Source of the DNA: CAYHHI01 sp964356335
GTDB taxonomy: Bacteria > Arandabacterota > Arandabacteria > Arandabacterales > Arandabacteraceae
Direction: 5' to 3'
DNA length: 33,572 nucleotides
Assembly: GCA_964356335.1 (NCBI GenBank)
Contig: CAYHHI010000036.1
Location: forward strand, 1-33,572
Shown here: positions 1 through 8,729 of the stretch, piece by piece
How positions within the stretch are numbered: position 1 is the first letter of the stretch
Layout of the letters: each line of letters begins with the position of its first letter
Made by a program: the position numbers and the translations under genes
The notes under the pieces: model-generated
Told to the model about the DNA's origin: nothing
Database searches by the model: none
The model's input: the letters and a program-made list of their open reading frames with translations, nothing else

Positions 1-539
1 GCCTGCCTCTCTTGCCCTACGCATCTAGTCTATCACAGCTGGGGGGCCACATCAACTGTGAATGTAGGCGCAGCTATTGGAGTCGGACCGCCCGGCCTGA
101 TCGCAGTAGCGTGTTGAAACCCTACTAAAGCTCATGAAGCTCAGGCCCCAGTAGCACGGAGAAACCGGAGAAACTCAGGCCCCGCTATCGCTCACGCAAG
201 TAGGTAGCACACAGCCTTCAGGTCTGCGCGTCCCCGACTTTGCCCTTGGGGTTACCCCGAAATTAATACCAAATTGGTGGTGGGGTAGAAGGATCTCAGG
301 AGAGGGAAGCCACCAATTGGCTTATCTCCAGACACTCCTCCAATCTCAGGAAGTTGCGAAAGTCGTCCGATACGGCCTGCCAGCCCACTTTTGCTAGACA
401 ATACCTCTTAATGTCACAAGATAATGGTGATCTCCCTACTCGTTGCGGCCGGGGTCACGATGCCTGGTTTCGACCCCAGAAAAGGAATGCTGTGCAGTCT
501 TCCCTATTCCGCTTATGCCGCGAAGTGGTTGAGAAGTAC
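1..539. other. Gene-poor left edge upstream of catalase
   Basis: I see no convincing gene here. Open frames are short and their translations resemble no family I know. Small structures are visible: a 10-base direct repeat CTCAGGCCCC at 140-149 and 174-183, a tight hairpin GGGG-TTA-CCCC at 248-258, and a short palindrome ACCAAATTGGT at 268-278. A frame open from the left edge to the stop ending at 114 could be the end of an upstream gene, but nothing supports it beyond being open. The stretch may be degraded sequence; I cannot assign a function. Confidence 0.4.
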
Positions 540-568
540 TTGAGATTAGGACGCCTCGGCGATATCAT
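540..568 (+). promoter_or_regulatory. Predicted sigma70-type promoter of the catalase gene
   Basis: TTGAGA at 540-545 and TATCAT at 563-568 are separated by exactly 17 bases. This predicts a leader of about 100 bases before the catalase start at 673. No PerR- or OxyR-like operator was recognised around it. Confidence 0.5.
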
Positions 569-672
569 GGTTCGAGCGTTGCTTGGCTTGGTTGCTGAGT
601 ATGAGGTACTCATGCCATCTCGGCGCAAGCGATAGTTAGCTCAACCAAGTGAAACCCGAAAGGAGAACGACC

Positions 673-2133
673 ATGAAGGACGAAAAGAGGAAACTGACCA
701 CCAATGCAGGGGCTCCCGTAGCCGACAACCAGAACGTCATGACCGCTGGGCCGCGTGGCCCGGCGCTGCTGCAGGATGTATGGTTCTTGGAGAAACTCGG
801 CCACTTTGACCGTGAGGTCATCCCCGAGCGGAGAATGCACGCCAAGGGCTCGGGTGCATACGGCACCCTCACCGTCACCCACGACATCACGAAGTTCACC
901 AAGGCCTCGATCTTCGCCAAGGTCGGCAAGAAGACCGATCTCTTCATACGCTTCTCGACCGTGGCGGGTGAGCGCGGCGCAGCCGACGCGGAGCGCGACA
1001 TCCGCGGCTTTGCCATCAAGTTTTACACCGACCAGGGCAACTGGGACCTCGTCGGCAACAACACGCCCGTCTTCTTCCTCCGCGATCCCTTGAAGTTCCC
1101 GGACCTCAATCACGCCGTGAAACGCGACCCCCGAACCAACCTCCGGAGCGCCCTCAATAATTGGGACTTCTGGACTTCGCTACCCGAAGCGCTGCACCAG
1201 GTCACTATCGTCATGAGCGACCGCGGCATTCCCGCGTCGTACCGCCACATGCACGGCTTCGGCAGTCACACCTTCAGTATGATCAATGCGAAGAACGAGC
1301 GTTTCTGGGTCAAGTATCATCTCCGCACGCAGCAGGGGATCAAGAACCTGACGGACCAGGAAGCCGGGGCAATCATCGGCAGGGACCGTGAGAGCCACCA
1401 GCGCGATTTGTACGAGAGCATCGGGAAGAAGGACTTCCCGAAGTGGACCATGTACATACAAGTGATGCAGGAGAAGGACGCGGCCAAGTGCTCGTACAAT
1501 CCATTCGATCTGACCAAGGTCTGGCTAAAGAAGGACTATCCGCTCATCGAAGTGGGTGTTCTGGAACTGAACCGTAATCCGGAGAACTACTTCGCCGAGG
1601 TCGAGCAGTCGGCATTCAACCCGGCCAACATCGTGCCGGGCCTCGGATTCTCGCCGGACAAGATGCTCCAGGGACGTCTCTTCTCCTACGGCGATGCCCA
1701 GCGCTACCGGCTCGGTGTCAATCACCATCTCATCCCGGTCAACACGCCTCGCTGTCCGTTCCATAGCTACCATCGCGACGGCGCGATGCGGGTTGACGGC
1801 AATTACGGCAGCACGCTCGGGTACGAACCGAACAGTTTCGGAGAGTGGCACCAACAGCCGGAGTTCGCCGAGCCGCCGCTCTCCTTGGAGGGCGCGGCCG
1901 ACCACTGGAACCATCGCGTCGACGAGGACTATTACACCCAGCCGGGGCTCCTTTTCCGCCTGATGAAACCGGAGCAGCAGAAGGTTCTCTTCGAGAATAC
2001 CGCGCGGGCCATGGGCGACATTCTGAAGGAGATCAAGCTCCGCCACATCGGCAACTGCATGAAGGCCGATCGGGCCTATGGCGGGGGAGTAGCCATGGCA
2101 CTAGGTATCCCTCTGAGCGAAGTTCCGAGATAG
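673..2133 (+). CDS. katA: Monofunctional haem catalase
   Basis: Breaks down hydrogen peroxide to water and oxygen in the cytoplasm. The 486-residue product has the length of small-subunit (clade 3-type) catalases. Visible landmarks are the distal histidine His56 in RRMHAKGSGAYG, the distal asparagine around residues 129-130 in VGNNTPVFF, and the proximal haem tyrosine Tyr339 in RLFSYGDAQRYRLG. The start at 673 is chosen because AGGAG lies 7 bases upstream; an in-frame start at 649 would add 8 residues and has no such site. There is no signal peptide. A promoter-like element sits at 540-568. The gene stands alone, convergent with the amidohydrolase downstream. A catalase beside an anaerobic-type hydrogenase cluster suggests defence against occasional oxygen exposure; lateral acquisition is possible but unproven. 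Confidence 0.97.
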   Translation: MKDEKRKLTTNAGAPVADNQNVMTAGPRGPALLQDVWFLEKLGHFDREVIPERRMHAKGSGAYGTLTVTHDITKFTKASIFAKVGKKTDLFIRFSTVAGERGAADAERDIRGFAIKFYTDQGNWDLVGNNTPVFFLRDPLKFPDLNHAVKRDPRTNLRSALNNWDFWTSLPEALHQVTIVMSDRGIPASYRHMHGFGSHTFSMINAKNERFWVKYHLRTQQGIKNLTDQEAGAIIGRDRESHQRDLYESIGKKDFPKWTMYIQVMQEKDAAKCSYNPFDLTKVWLKKDYPLIEVGVLELNRNPENYFAEVEQSAFNPANIVPGLGFSPDKMLQGRLFSYGDAQRYRLGVNHHLIPVNTPRCPFHSYHRDGAMRVDGNYGSTLGYEPNSFGEWHQQPEFAEPPLSLEGAADHWNHRVDEDYYTQPGLLFRLMKPEQQKVLFENTARAMGDILKEIKLRHIGNCMKADRAYGGGVAMALGIPLSEVPR

Positions 2134-2288
2134 ACAACCGTCAGCTGCGACGGAATTAAGGTCAAGCCAGGGGTCGTGATGTCTTTTCATTATCCGAGTG
2201 AGACGGCGGGGAGCGCCTGCGATGCGAGAGACAGCAGGCTGAGTGTGACCCCCTGCGAGTCCGGGGTTCTTCCATGACATAGGGTGTC

Positions 2289-3662
2289 TCAGCGTTGCAG
2301 GATCTTGCCCTTCTGGATAACCACCGACGGCGAGGCCAGGCTGGCGATGTCTTCGAGCGGGTTCCCTGTGACCACCAGCAAGCTTGCCTCTTTTCCGGGG
2401 GCAATTGAGCCGAGGCGGTTGTCCACCCCGAGCCACCGGGCAGGATAGATGGTGGCCCCCTTGAGTATCTCGGCCTCGCTGACTCCGCATTCCCTGAGGA
2501 GGCTCATTTCTGCAAACAAGTCCCGTGCCTCGAAACCATCCTGGCCGACCAGCATCTTGACGCCCTGTCCTGCAAGGTCCCGTACGCACATGCGGCTCAC
2601 GGCTTCCATCGCCCGAATCTGCTTCCTTATGAAGTCCCGGACCATGTCGGGGACCTTTTCCATCTGCATCTGTTTCCTGACCTGCTCGATGGCCACTTCT
2701 TCCACAGCCGTCAGGGCCTGGAGCGTCGGGCAGAGATACACGCCCCGCTCCATCATCTTCTCACCGAGTTGGCGCAGCCGTGCCTTTGAGACCGATGCCG
2801 TGTCCATGTCGGCAACCTTCATCATGAAAGCCATGCGTGCCTGTTCGCTGCCGCCGGACACAAGCAGACTGTCATGCTCGCGCCTGAGGTCATCCCTGAG
2901 GACCACCGGCCAGGGGGCTTTGGCATGCTCGATGCTCATGACCCCAAGGTCAATTGCCAGGTCCATGGGGATCGTGTTGAACAGCGGCTCGCCGGGATCG
3001 TGCACCACCTTGAGCGAGTATTTCGCGGCCACCTCGATGAGGTGGCGGTAGACGTCCCTGTCGAACTTGTTGAAGGTCTTTACGATCGAAGCTCCCCGGC
3101 CGGCAAGGTCAGACAAGATGCTGTCCGCCTGCTGGGGCGTATCGATCGCCACCGTGAACCCCGGCAAGTCTACGTTCATTCCTTCATAGGTCAGGGGGCT
3201 GGCTTCCAGCATCGGGCCGGCATAGAAAATCTCCGGGCCTGTGATCTCCCCGCCCACGATCCGCCGGCTCATGCCGGCGACGACATCGATAGGGCCCCCG
3301 ACATCGCGCACTTGAGTGATGCCGGCTGCCGGGAATGCCCGGAGCGCAACCCGGAGGCTATCGTCGCTCACAGTGGCGAGGTGGGCCAGATGAGTGTGGC
3401 AGTCGAAGAGCCCGGCGACGGCATACTTGCCCCTGCATTCGATCTGGAGCCCACGTTTTCCGGCGCCACGCACCTTGCCGACTACCGATATGCGGGAGCC
3501 CTCAATCAGAACATCGTGTGGGCCCTGCATGGCGCTGGTTGCCGGATCGAAGATCATGACGTTCCGGAGCACGATGGGTGCGTCTTCGGTCAGCGGGGCG
3601 GATGCCGCCACACGGAGCACGAGGACAAGAACACCCAGTACTAGCCAGCAAGCCCACTTCAT
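2289..3662 (-). CDS. Exported metal-dependent amidohydrolase (imidazolonepropionase/prolidase-like)
   Basis: A 457-residue member of the amidohydrolase superfamily, predicted to hydrolyse an amide or C-N bond outside the cytoplasmic membrane. Residues 1-22 form a signal peptide. The metal ligands of the TIM-barrel are visible: His89 and His91 in DCHTH, the bridging lysine Lys195 in IVKTFNKF, His221 in VVHDPG, His246 in IEHAK, and catalytic Asp375 in VGQDGF. The C-terminal small beta domain (LGSIAPGKEASLLVV) is typical of the family. An AGGAGGG ribosome site lies just upstream of the ATG. The substrate cannot be read from the sequence; relatives include imidazolonepropionases, Xaa-Pro dipeptidases and organophosphate hydrolases. 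It is convergent with catalase and downstream of the DUF3795 gene on the same strand, with 91 bases between them. Confidence 0.9.
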   Translation of the reverse strand: MKWACWLVLGVLVLVLRVAASAPLTEDAPIVLRNVMIFDPATSAMQGPHDVLIEGSRISVVGKVRGAGKRGLQIECRGKYAVAGLFDCHTHLAHLATVSDDSLRVALRAFPAAGITQVRDVGGPIDVVAGMSRRIVGGEITGPEIFYAGPMLEASPLTYEGMNVDLPGFTVAIDTPQQADSILSDLAGRGASIVKTFNKFDRDVYRHLIEVAAKYSLKVVHDPGEPLFNTIPMDLAIDLGVMSIEHAKAPWPVVLRDDLRREHDSLLVSGGSEQARMAFMMKVADMDTASVSKARLRQLGEKMMERGVYLCPTLQALTAVEEVAIEQVRKQMQMEKVPDMVRDFIRKQIRAMEAVSRMCVRDLAGQGVKMLVGQDGFEARDLFAEMSLLRECGVSEAEILKGATIYPARWLGVDNRLGSIAPGKEASLLVVTGNPLEDIASLASPSVVIQKGKILQR

Positions 3663-3753
3663 AAGGGACCCTCCTGTGTCAATCTTCCCAAACTGTACAT
3701 CGTCAAAGAATCTTGCCTTGTACGGCCTCCATTCTACTCTGCGGTCTCTCGCC

Positions 3754-4188
3754 CTAGCTCTTGTGAATGCACTTCTTCACATACCAAGAACGCCTCTTTC
3801 CGCAGGAGCAAGTGAACCTGTCCTTTTCGTGAATAAGCCACGCATTAGCGCCCATCTCCCGGATCGCACTGACGTTCGCGATGATCTCAGAATGATGCGG
3901 GATGCCGTCGGACGAAAAGGCGGCGGCTATCTTGCATGGGAAATCCTTGCAGTCGCCGCAATACACGAGTCTCTTCTCCCTAGCGCAGTTCCTTATCTTG
4001 CATTCAGTATCTTGGCCGTCGGCCCTGCAGCCGGGGCAGTTCTCCAAGTGGACGCTCTTGTACTTGTCGTATTTGACGGGCATTGACAGGAGATGTCCTC
4101 GATTGCTTTCCTGAAAGGCAACCTTGAAACTACAGGCTCCGCAATATAGCCCGCAATAGGCAAGCAGGCTCAAGTCACTTGTGCTCAC
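3754..4188 (-). CDS. DUF3795 cysteine-rich protein
   Basis: A 144-residue protein with the DUF3795 hallmark near the N-terminus, AYCGLYCGAC (Cys12, Cys16, Cys19), followed by ENCPGC (Cys51, Cys54), Cys63, Cys68, YCGDC (Cys77, Cys80), Cys85 and a C-terminal CSC plus Cys140. The cysteine pairs suggest a zinc or iron-sulfur site, but the family's function is unknown. The start codon is GTG at 4188, with GAGG about 9 bases upstream. That GTG overlaps the stop of a small upstream open frame in a GTGA arrangement, which could mean translational coupling, although the upstream frame itself is doubtful. No signal peptide is seen. Confidence 0.85.
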   Translation of the reverse strand: MSTSDLSLLAYCGLYCGACSFKVAFQESNRGHLLSMPVKYDKYKSVHLENCPGCRADGQDTECKIRNCAREKRLVYCGDCKDFPCKIAAAFSSDGIPHHSEIIANVSAIREMGANAWLIHEKDRFTCSCGKRRSWYVKKCIHKS

Positions 4189-4487
4189 TCTGTCTTACCT
4201 CGCTCGCCCCGTTCGACTCCGGAGTCCTCGGAGTACGACTTCGCCAACTGCCCCGAGCCTAGCGCCGAGAAGCCAACTGGGAGTCTATGTGAGATCGCGT
4301 CTTCAGTCAACCCGTCCAAGGCGGTAGATACCCGCAGAGGGCAGATCGAGCAGGTCATAAGGGCCTGCTTCAGGAACGGCGCTGGCGATCGTGGCCGCCC
4401 CCTCTGGCATCCCATACTAATCACTGCCGCCTAATTGTGCGCGCTGCAGGTCGCGCCACTCAGGAGAAACAAGGCACTACTCGCCTG

Positions 4488-4516
4488 TTGCGTATTCGCG
4501 GCTCATGGGGTACAAT
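4488..4516 (+). promoter_or_regulatory. Predicted sigma70-type promoter of the PorV-like gene
   Basis: TTGCGT at 4488-4493 and TACAAT at 4511-4516 with a 17-base spacer. The gene starts at 4580, giving a leader of roughly 55-60 bases that ends in a strong AAGGAGG site. Confidence 0.6.
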
Positions 4517-4579
4517 CAGGCGCAAAAGTGACGCATCAGAAGACCAACTTCCTGGTGTGCTTGAAGGAGGATGCACATT

Positions 4580-5728
4580 ATGTATTCTGGTTTGCCAAGA
4601 GACATTGGTTCCCGAAGTAAGCTGTGGCGCATCTTTGCCACTTGTCGAGTCCCGCTGCTCGTGGGCACTGTGTCCTTCGCAGTGATGACGGCGCTCTTGC
4701 CGACATCGGCGCATTCGAAACAGTGGTTTGAGAAGGTTGGGACTGTCGGGGCTCAGTTCCTCAGGGTCCAACCTGATCCGCGAGGCGAGGCTTTGGGGGG
4801 CGCGTATTCTGCACTTGCCGATGGCGCTTCAAGCGTTCACTGGAATCCCGCAGGCCTTGCCTTCTCCTCAGGGATTGAGCTTGCTGACCAAGGCTTCATA
4901 GCACGCAAGATTAACTGGTTCGCAGGCTTGCGCTTGTCCTTTGAAGGTGCATCGATCTCGCTGGATGCGTTGACAGACGGCTTGCCTCTGGGGACTATCT
5001 GTCTGTGGCGAACCCGCTTGGAGATGGCGCCTACCGGGGTGGGGGAGTACAGCGGCGAGGGCACAGGATACGAGTTTGATGCCGAAAGTGAGGCACTGGG
5101 GTTTTCGTATGCCCGCCGCGTGACGCAATCGCTGGGTGTGGGCTTCACATACAAGCGAATCAAGGAGCAGCTGGCTGACTACGAGGGCAGGGCGAGTGGT
5201 TTCGATTTGGGTGCTGCCTTCCGCAAGACTGCGGCTCTAGCAGAAGAGGTCGAACTCGGGATTGGGGCAGCAGCAGGAATCAGAAATCTTGGCAGCATCA
5301 AGATTGGTGATCACAGCACGGACCTGCCTCGAGAGGGGTATGTCGGGCTGGCCCCTACGCTGCGTGCTGTCCGCCTATGGGATTGGCTGCTCGAGACTAC
5401 GGTTTCAGGAGAGCTGGTGTATAACGACCCGGAGAACAGGTGGGTAGGTATGGGCGGGGTTGAGTTTATGGTTCTTCGTGGCCTGAGTGCTAGATACGGA
5501 GGATACAAGGCAGAGGATTCTGAACGCGAGGATTCTTGGGGTTGGGGAATAGCAGCGCGATATCGCCATGCCGCTGGCCTTGCCTTCGACTACTCGAAGA
5601 CAGACTGGGGTTTCATGGGAGAGATCAAGCGCTACATGCTTACTATTAGGTTGCTCAATTGTGACCGCGGCCTTGACATAGAATCCTTGATCCATGCCCC
5701 CCTAACAGCCGGTCGTGGGGGAGAATGA
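4580..5728 (+). CDS. PorV/PorQ-type outer-membrane beta-barrel protein
   Basis: A 382-residue exported protein of the PorV/PorQ family, FadL-related barrels of the outer membrane. A signal peptide with a hydrophobic stretch at residues 24-41 ends near AHS (residues 44-46). The mature protein begins with the family pattern: FLRV, then GEALGGAYSALADGASSVHW, then NPAGLA. The rest alternates polar and hydrophobic residues as expected for strands, ending in RYMLTIRLLN. The ATG at 4580 is preferred over the one at 4571, because AAGGAGG at 4564-4570 lies 9 bases before 4580 but directly touches 4571. In Bacteroidetes PorV works in type IX secretion; whether this relative does is not shown here, since no other secretion genes are nearby. 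It is good evidence for an outer membrane. Confidence 0.85.
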   Translation: MYSGLPRDIGSRSKLWRIFATCRVPLLVGTVSFAVMTALLPTSAHSKQWFEKVGTVGAQFLRVQPDPRGEALGGAYSALADGASSVHWNPAGLAFSSGIELADQGFIARKINWFAGLRLSFEGASISLDALTDGLPLGTICLWRTRLEMAPTGVGEYSGEGTGYEFDAESEALGFSYARRVTQSLGVGFTYKRIKEQLADYEGRASGFDLGAAFRKTAALAEEVELGIGAAAGIRNLGSIKIGDHSTDLPREGYVGLAPTLRAVRLWDWLLETTVSGELVYNDPENRWVGMGGVEFMVLRGLSARYGGYKAEDSEREDSWGWGIAARYRHAAGLAFDYSKTDWGFMGEIKRYMLTIRLLNCDRGLDIESLIHAPLTAGRGGE

Positions 5729-5807
5729 AGGCCAGTAAACTCACTTAGTTGTGTGGTTTGCCATGACGTTGGCGCGTGGGGGGGATGGCCGGTGTGCGGG
5801 GTGGTGT

Positions 5808-5840
5808 GATCCCTCTGGATCGGTGCTTGGTGAAGGGATC
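5808..5840. terminator. Possible hairpin between convergent genes
   Basis: GATCCCT at 5808-5814 can pair with AGGGATC at 5834-5840 in the 138-base gap between two convergent genes. It has no U-run and a long loop, so it is only a weak candidate terminator. Confidence 0.2.
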
Positions 5841-5866
5841 GAATCCTATGCACTGCGTTCCTGGCT

Positions 5867-7588
5867 TCAGCGAGGGCCGATCTGCATCACAAAGAACCTC
5901 AGCGTGAAGAAATTCAGACCGTTGTCATGCAAGCTGAAAATAGCCGTCCTCGCTTCTCGGTCCGGCAGTTGCGTGATGAATAGGAAGCTATCATAGCCTG
6001 CGGAGCCAAGTGTCCCCACGAGCTGATCAAAATCCTCCTTGGTCGATGTCAGGAAGATCATCTTGTGGTGGAATTCTAAATACATGTCAAGGGGTACCCA
6101 CGACGCGTTGGTGACTATGATCTTTTCCGGGCGTTTTTGAATTTCCTGATTGAGGCGGCACGAGAAGTCCTCTTTCTTGTGCAAGAGGCTTATCGAGTAC
6201 ACTTGGGCAGCCAGACTGCAAAAAATCACAAGCATCACAATCATCCACTGCCAGCCTATCCTGCTTCGCATCCCCCGAGCCCATTCGCTGAGATTGATCG
6301 ACGCGAGCAGGCCGAGCAGGGGATATACGCCCAGCAAATAACGGTTGCCCCAATGCATGCCGGATGTCCCGAGCTCAGGTACAAAGAGGGCGTAAGCTGC
6401 CGAATACGCGAGAGCGATAATCCAGATCCTCCTCATGCCAAGGACCTGGGTGGAGGAATCACCTGAGTTGCGTACGCACAAGAAAGCCAGAATCAGCACC
6501 GGTGTCACGGTGAGGAAACTGTTGCATGACTCGATCATGTAATTGATTGGACCATGTGAAGTGAAATATCCCATCAGGGAAATGACAGAGCAGCCCAGGG
6601 CGACGGCAGAGAAGATCGGTACGGCAAGATCAGACCTTGGCCGCGAGAATCCGGGATTCAGGAGACATGCAATGAGGAAGGGGCCGCCGACTACAAATGA
6701 CAGCCAATAGTGCGGAGTCGAACCGACAAAGAGATTATAAAGAACTACAGGTCTTGCCAGGATGTGATCCACAATTCCGGACTCTGAAAATATGAGGCTC
6801 CCCATATGATATCCCAAAGGGTGGCCTATGGTTCTCCATTGGAAAAGCCAAAGCGGCACGAGCGTGAGTACCATGGTTGCGCCAGCGATGGCAATGGTCC
6901 TCAGGCTCCTGTGTTTCTGCCAATAATGCGCGCAGATGACAAGAACTAAACAAAACAGATACAGCTCATCTCGGAAGTAGACCCCAAGCGCTGCCATGAT
7001 GCTTCCGAGAACCAGATCCCTGCCGGAATTGCTCCTGACAAATCCTAGGTAGAAGACAATCGCCCAAACAGATAAGCAGACTGCAATTGTGTGCTCCCAG
7101 AAGACGACGCTATAGAACCATATTGGGGTACACAGGCCGGTGACCAGCACAGCGATATGCCTGACAGCAATATCTTGGTTCATATTGCGAGCGATGGCTA
7201 TGACTCCTGCCAGCATGACGAGTGATGACAACAAGGGCAGAACGACCAGGCCTCGGAATCCGAAGGCCCTGAAGAGAAACGACGATACGGTGGGGAAGAA
7301 AGGTGGATAGAACGAGAACATCTTGTGGTGGTCAACATATGAGAACGGACTGGGAATCGGCCTGTACTTGAAGTCAGGATCGATTGCATGGCCCGGCCAC
7401 GGGGTGGAGTAATCTGAGTAGCCACTGGCTATGATTGCCTTCATCTGCAGGAATTTGTCGGCGTTGTCCACCACCCAGAGACCCTTCGCGGGAAGAATGA
7501 GAAGAGTCGTTATGTAGATTGCACCGACGATGACTATCGATAATAGGGCGGACCTCGAAGGGTGAAACCTTTGCAGTAGCGACCTCAC
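5867..7588 (-). CDS. Polytopic membrane protein, LA_3751/LA_3752-type putative glycosyltransferase
   Basis: A 573-residue integral membrane protein with about a dozen hydrophobic segments. The first is at about residues 14-33, followed by a loop carrying WVVDNADKFLQMKAI. This resembles the GT-C-like LA_3751/LA_3752 family named from Leptospira, which is thought to use polyprenyl-phosphate sugars, though the chemistry is unproven. The loop DNADK and the aromatic-rich FSFYPPFFP follow the GT-C habit of conserved residues in the first extracytoplasmic loop. The C-terminal part (from about residue 460) is soluble and begins after the last membrane segment. Translation starts at a GTG with GGAG 7-10 bases upstream. 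The gene is monocistronic and convergent with the PorV-like gene. Confidence 0.75.
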   Translation of the reverse strand: MRSLLQRFHPSRSALLSIVIVGAIYITTLLILPAKGLWVVDNADKFLQMKAIIASGYSDYSTPWPGHAIDPDFKYRPIPSPFSYVDHHKMFSFYPPFFPTVSSFLFRAFGFRGLVVLPLLSSLVMLAGVIAIARNMNQDIAVRHIAVLVTGLCTPIWFYSVVFWEHTIAVCLSVWAIVFYLGFVRSNSGRDLVLGSIMAALGVYFRDELYLFCLVLVICAHYWQKHRSLRTIAIAGATMVLTLVPLWLFQWRTIGHPLGYHMGSLIFSESGIVDHILARPVVLYNLFVGSTPHYWLSFVVGGPFLIACLLNPGFSRPRSDLAVPIFSAVALGCSVISLMGYFTSHGPINYMIESCNSFLTVTPVLILAFLCVRNSGDSSTQVLGMRRIWIIALAYSAAYALFVPELGTSGMHWGNRYLLGVYPLLGLLASINLSEWARGMRSRIGWQWMIVMLVIFCSLAAQVYSISLLHKKEDFSCRLNQEIQKRPEKIIVTNASWVPLDMYLEFHHKMIFLTSTKEDFDQLVGTLGSAGYDSFLFITQLPDREARTAIFSLHDNGLNFFTLRFFVMQIGPR

Positions 7589-7710
7589 CAGTACTCTCCA
7601 TCTCGCGGCATATTGCCCTCGCTGCCATTCACAGTCGGAGCCGGGTACCTGGGCGCGTGCGAGGCAACGACTGAATTAGACGGAATGCTGTTTCGCCGTC
7701 GCAATGCCAC

Positions 7711-7739
7711 AGCATAGAACTGGTGCAGATTGCACGCAA
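7711..7739 (-). promoter_or_regulatory. Predicted promoter of the LA_3751-like gene
   Basis: Read on the minus strand, TTGCGT (7739-7734) and TATGCT (7716-7711) are 17 bases apart. A second candidate, TTGCGA with an 18-base spacer and TCTAAT, overlaps just downstream. The transcript would have a leader of about 115 bases. The rest of the gene-free stretch 7589-7835 shows nothing else I can support. Confidence 0.4.
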
Positions 7740-7835
7740 TCTAAATGTCTCCGCCCATAGATCGCGTCACAGAATGGTCCGTGTTCGAATCCACGTCGAA
7801 GAGTCTTTCAACCCCACCGAGCTCAGCAAATGTGC

Positions 7836-7864
7836 TTGACAGGCCCAACCCCGTGTGCTACAAT
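7836..7864 (+). promoter_or_regulatory. Near-consensus sigma70-type promoter
   Basis: A perfect TTGACA at 7836-7841, a 17-base spacer and TACAAT at 7859-7864. This is the best promoter match in the window. It drives the exported protein at 7971 through a leader of about 100 bases. That leader contains small hairpins (GGGCGA with TCGCCC, and CCCC-GAGAGA-GGGG at 7932-7945) and ends in AAAGGAGG. Confidence 0.8.
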
Positions 7865-7970
7865 ACGTTACTGAGGGGAAACAGGCACGTGCTAAGGGCG
7901 AGCATATCGCCCAAAGGGTTTCTTATCCCGGCCCCGAGAGAGGGGATGAGGAGAAAGGAGGCGTAGCGAG

Positions 7971-8684
7971 GTGTTTGCTAAAGTTGCTTCTGTATTTGCA
8001 GGTCTGATGGTGCTGCTAATGGCCAGCTGGGCGTGGGGAATCGTGATCGACGGCGTGAACGATTTCCCTCCGAGCTCGCTGATTGACCCAGACGGTGGCG
8101 ATACCCAGTTTGCCCCGATCGATATGGGGAATGTCTATGTCACTTACGGCTCACAGGGGCTTTACATAGGCTACCAGCACGATCACGACGGCTGGACCGG
8201 TGTCCAGATCGGTATCGCGTTCGTGACGGATCATTCGGGCGGTGGCACCGATCCTTGGGGTCACCAGATCGCTTTCGGCGGACTCTGCCTTCCGCACTAC
8301 ATTGCCTATGTGAACCTTGATAACGGCTGGAACGAGTGGTGCGAGTGGAACCACGGCACCAGCGTCTGGGACAGGACGCCGAATGTTCTTAACTGGGTTA
8401 CCGGCACGCCTTTTGATGAGATCTTTATTCCCTGGGGATGGCTTGGCATCGATTGCACCAAGTTCAACAATATGGGGTTAGAGCTCTGGGTCACCCAGGA
8501 CGGTCCGACCAAGGGGCCACTTGATCTGAGCATCAACGACAACCTCCAGCTCAGCACACCGGGCGGAACCACCTGGGACATAACGACCCCGGTGTTGATT
8601 GCCTGCTATCACTGCATCGTGCTGAATGCTCCAAGCGCGACCGACAATGCAACGTGGGGCAACATCAAGGCATTGTATAGGTAG
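7971..8684 (+). CDS. Exported protein with CBM9-like beta-sandwich fold
   Basis: A 237-residue secreted protein. Residues 1-23 are a signal peptide ending near SWAWG. Directly after it comes a pattern shared with CBM9-like/DOMON-type domains: IDGVNDFPPSSLIDP, an aspartate-rich segment, then VYVTYGSQGLYIGYQHD, the usual strand carrying LYIG. The protein is rich in tryptophan, glycine and aspartate, and ends soon after NATWGNIKALYR. The GTG start is supported by AAAGGAGG 9 bases upstream. A near-perfect promoter (7836) and a strong terminator (8706) make it a single-gene transcript that is likely highly expressed. Ligand and role are unknown; carbohydrate or cofactor binding is only inference from the fold. 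Confidence 0.8.
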   Translation: MFAKVASVFAGLMVLLMASWAWGIVIDGVNDFPPSSLIDPDGGDTQFAPIDMGNVYVTYGSQGLYIGYQHDHDGWTGVQIGIAFVTDHSGGGTDPWGHQIAFGGLCLPHYIAYVNLDNGWNEWCEWNHGTSVWDRTPNVLNWVTGTPFDEIFIPWGWLGIDCTKFNNMGLELWVTQDGPTKGPLDLSINDNLQLSTPGGTTWDITTPVLIACYHCIVLNAPSATDNATWGNIKALYR

Positions 8685-8705
8685 TTCTCTGGGTTAAACA
8701 TCGAA

Positions 8706-8729
8706 GGGGGGCCACGGCCCCCCTTTTTT
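8706..8729 (+). terminator. Rho-independent terminator
   Basis: GGGGGGCC at 8706-8713 pairs perfectly with GGCCCCCC at 8716-8723 across a two-base AC gap, followed by six T residues at 8724-8729. It lies 22 bases after the stop of the CBM9-like gene. Confidence 0.93.

Noticed and set aside
1..114. Frame open from the left edge, possibly the end of an upstream gene
   Set aside because: Only 37 residues with no recognisable motif; being open is not enough.
354..635. 93-residue open frame upstream of catalase
   Set aside because: It starts with TTG without a ribosome site, resembles no family, and its 3' half is covered by the predicted catalase promoter and leader.
4185..4424. 79-residue minus-strand frame coupled by GTGA to the DUF3795 gene
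   Set aside because: A short part (ALDGLTEDAISHRLP) faintly recalls DinB proteins, so it may be a remnant, but the rest looks non-coding and there is no clear ribosome site.
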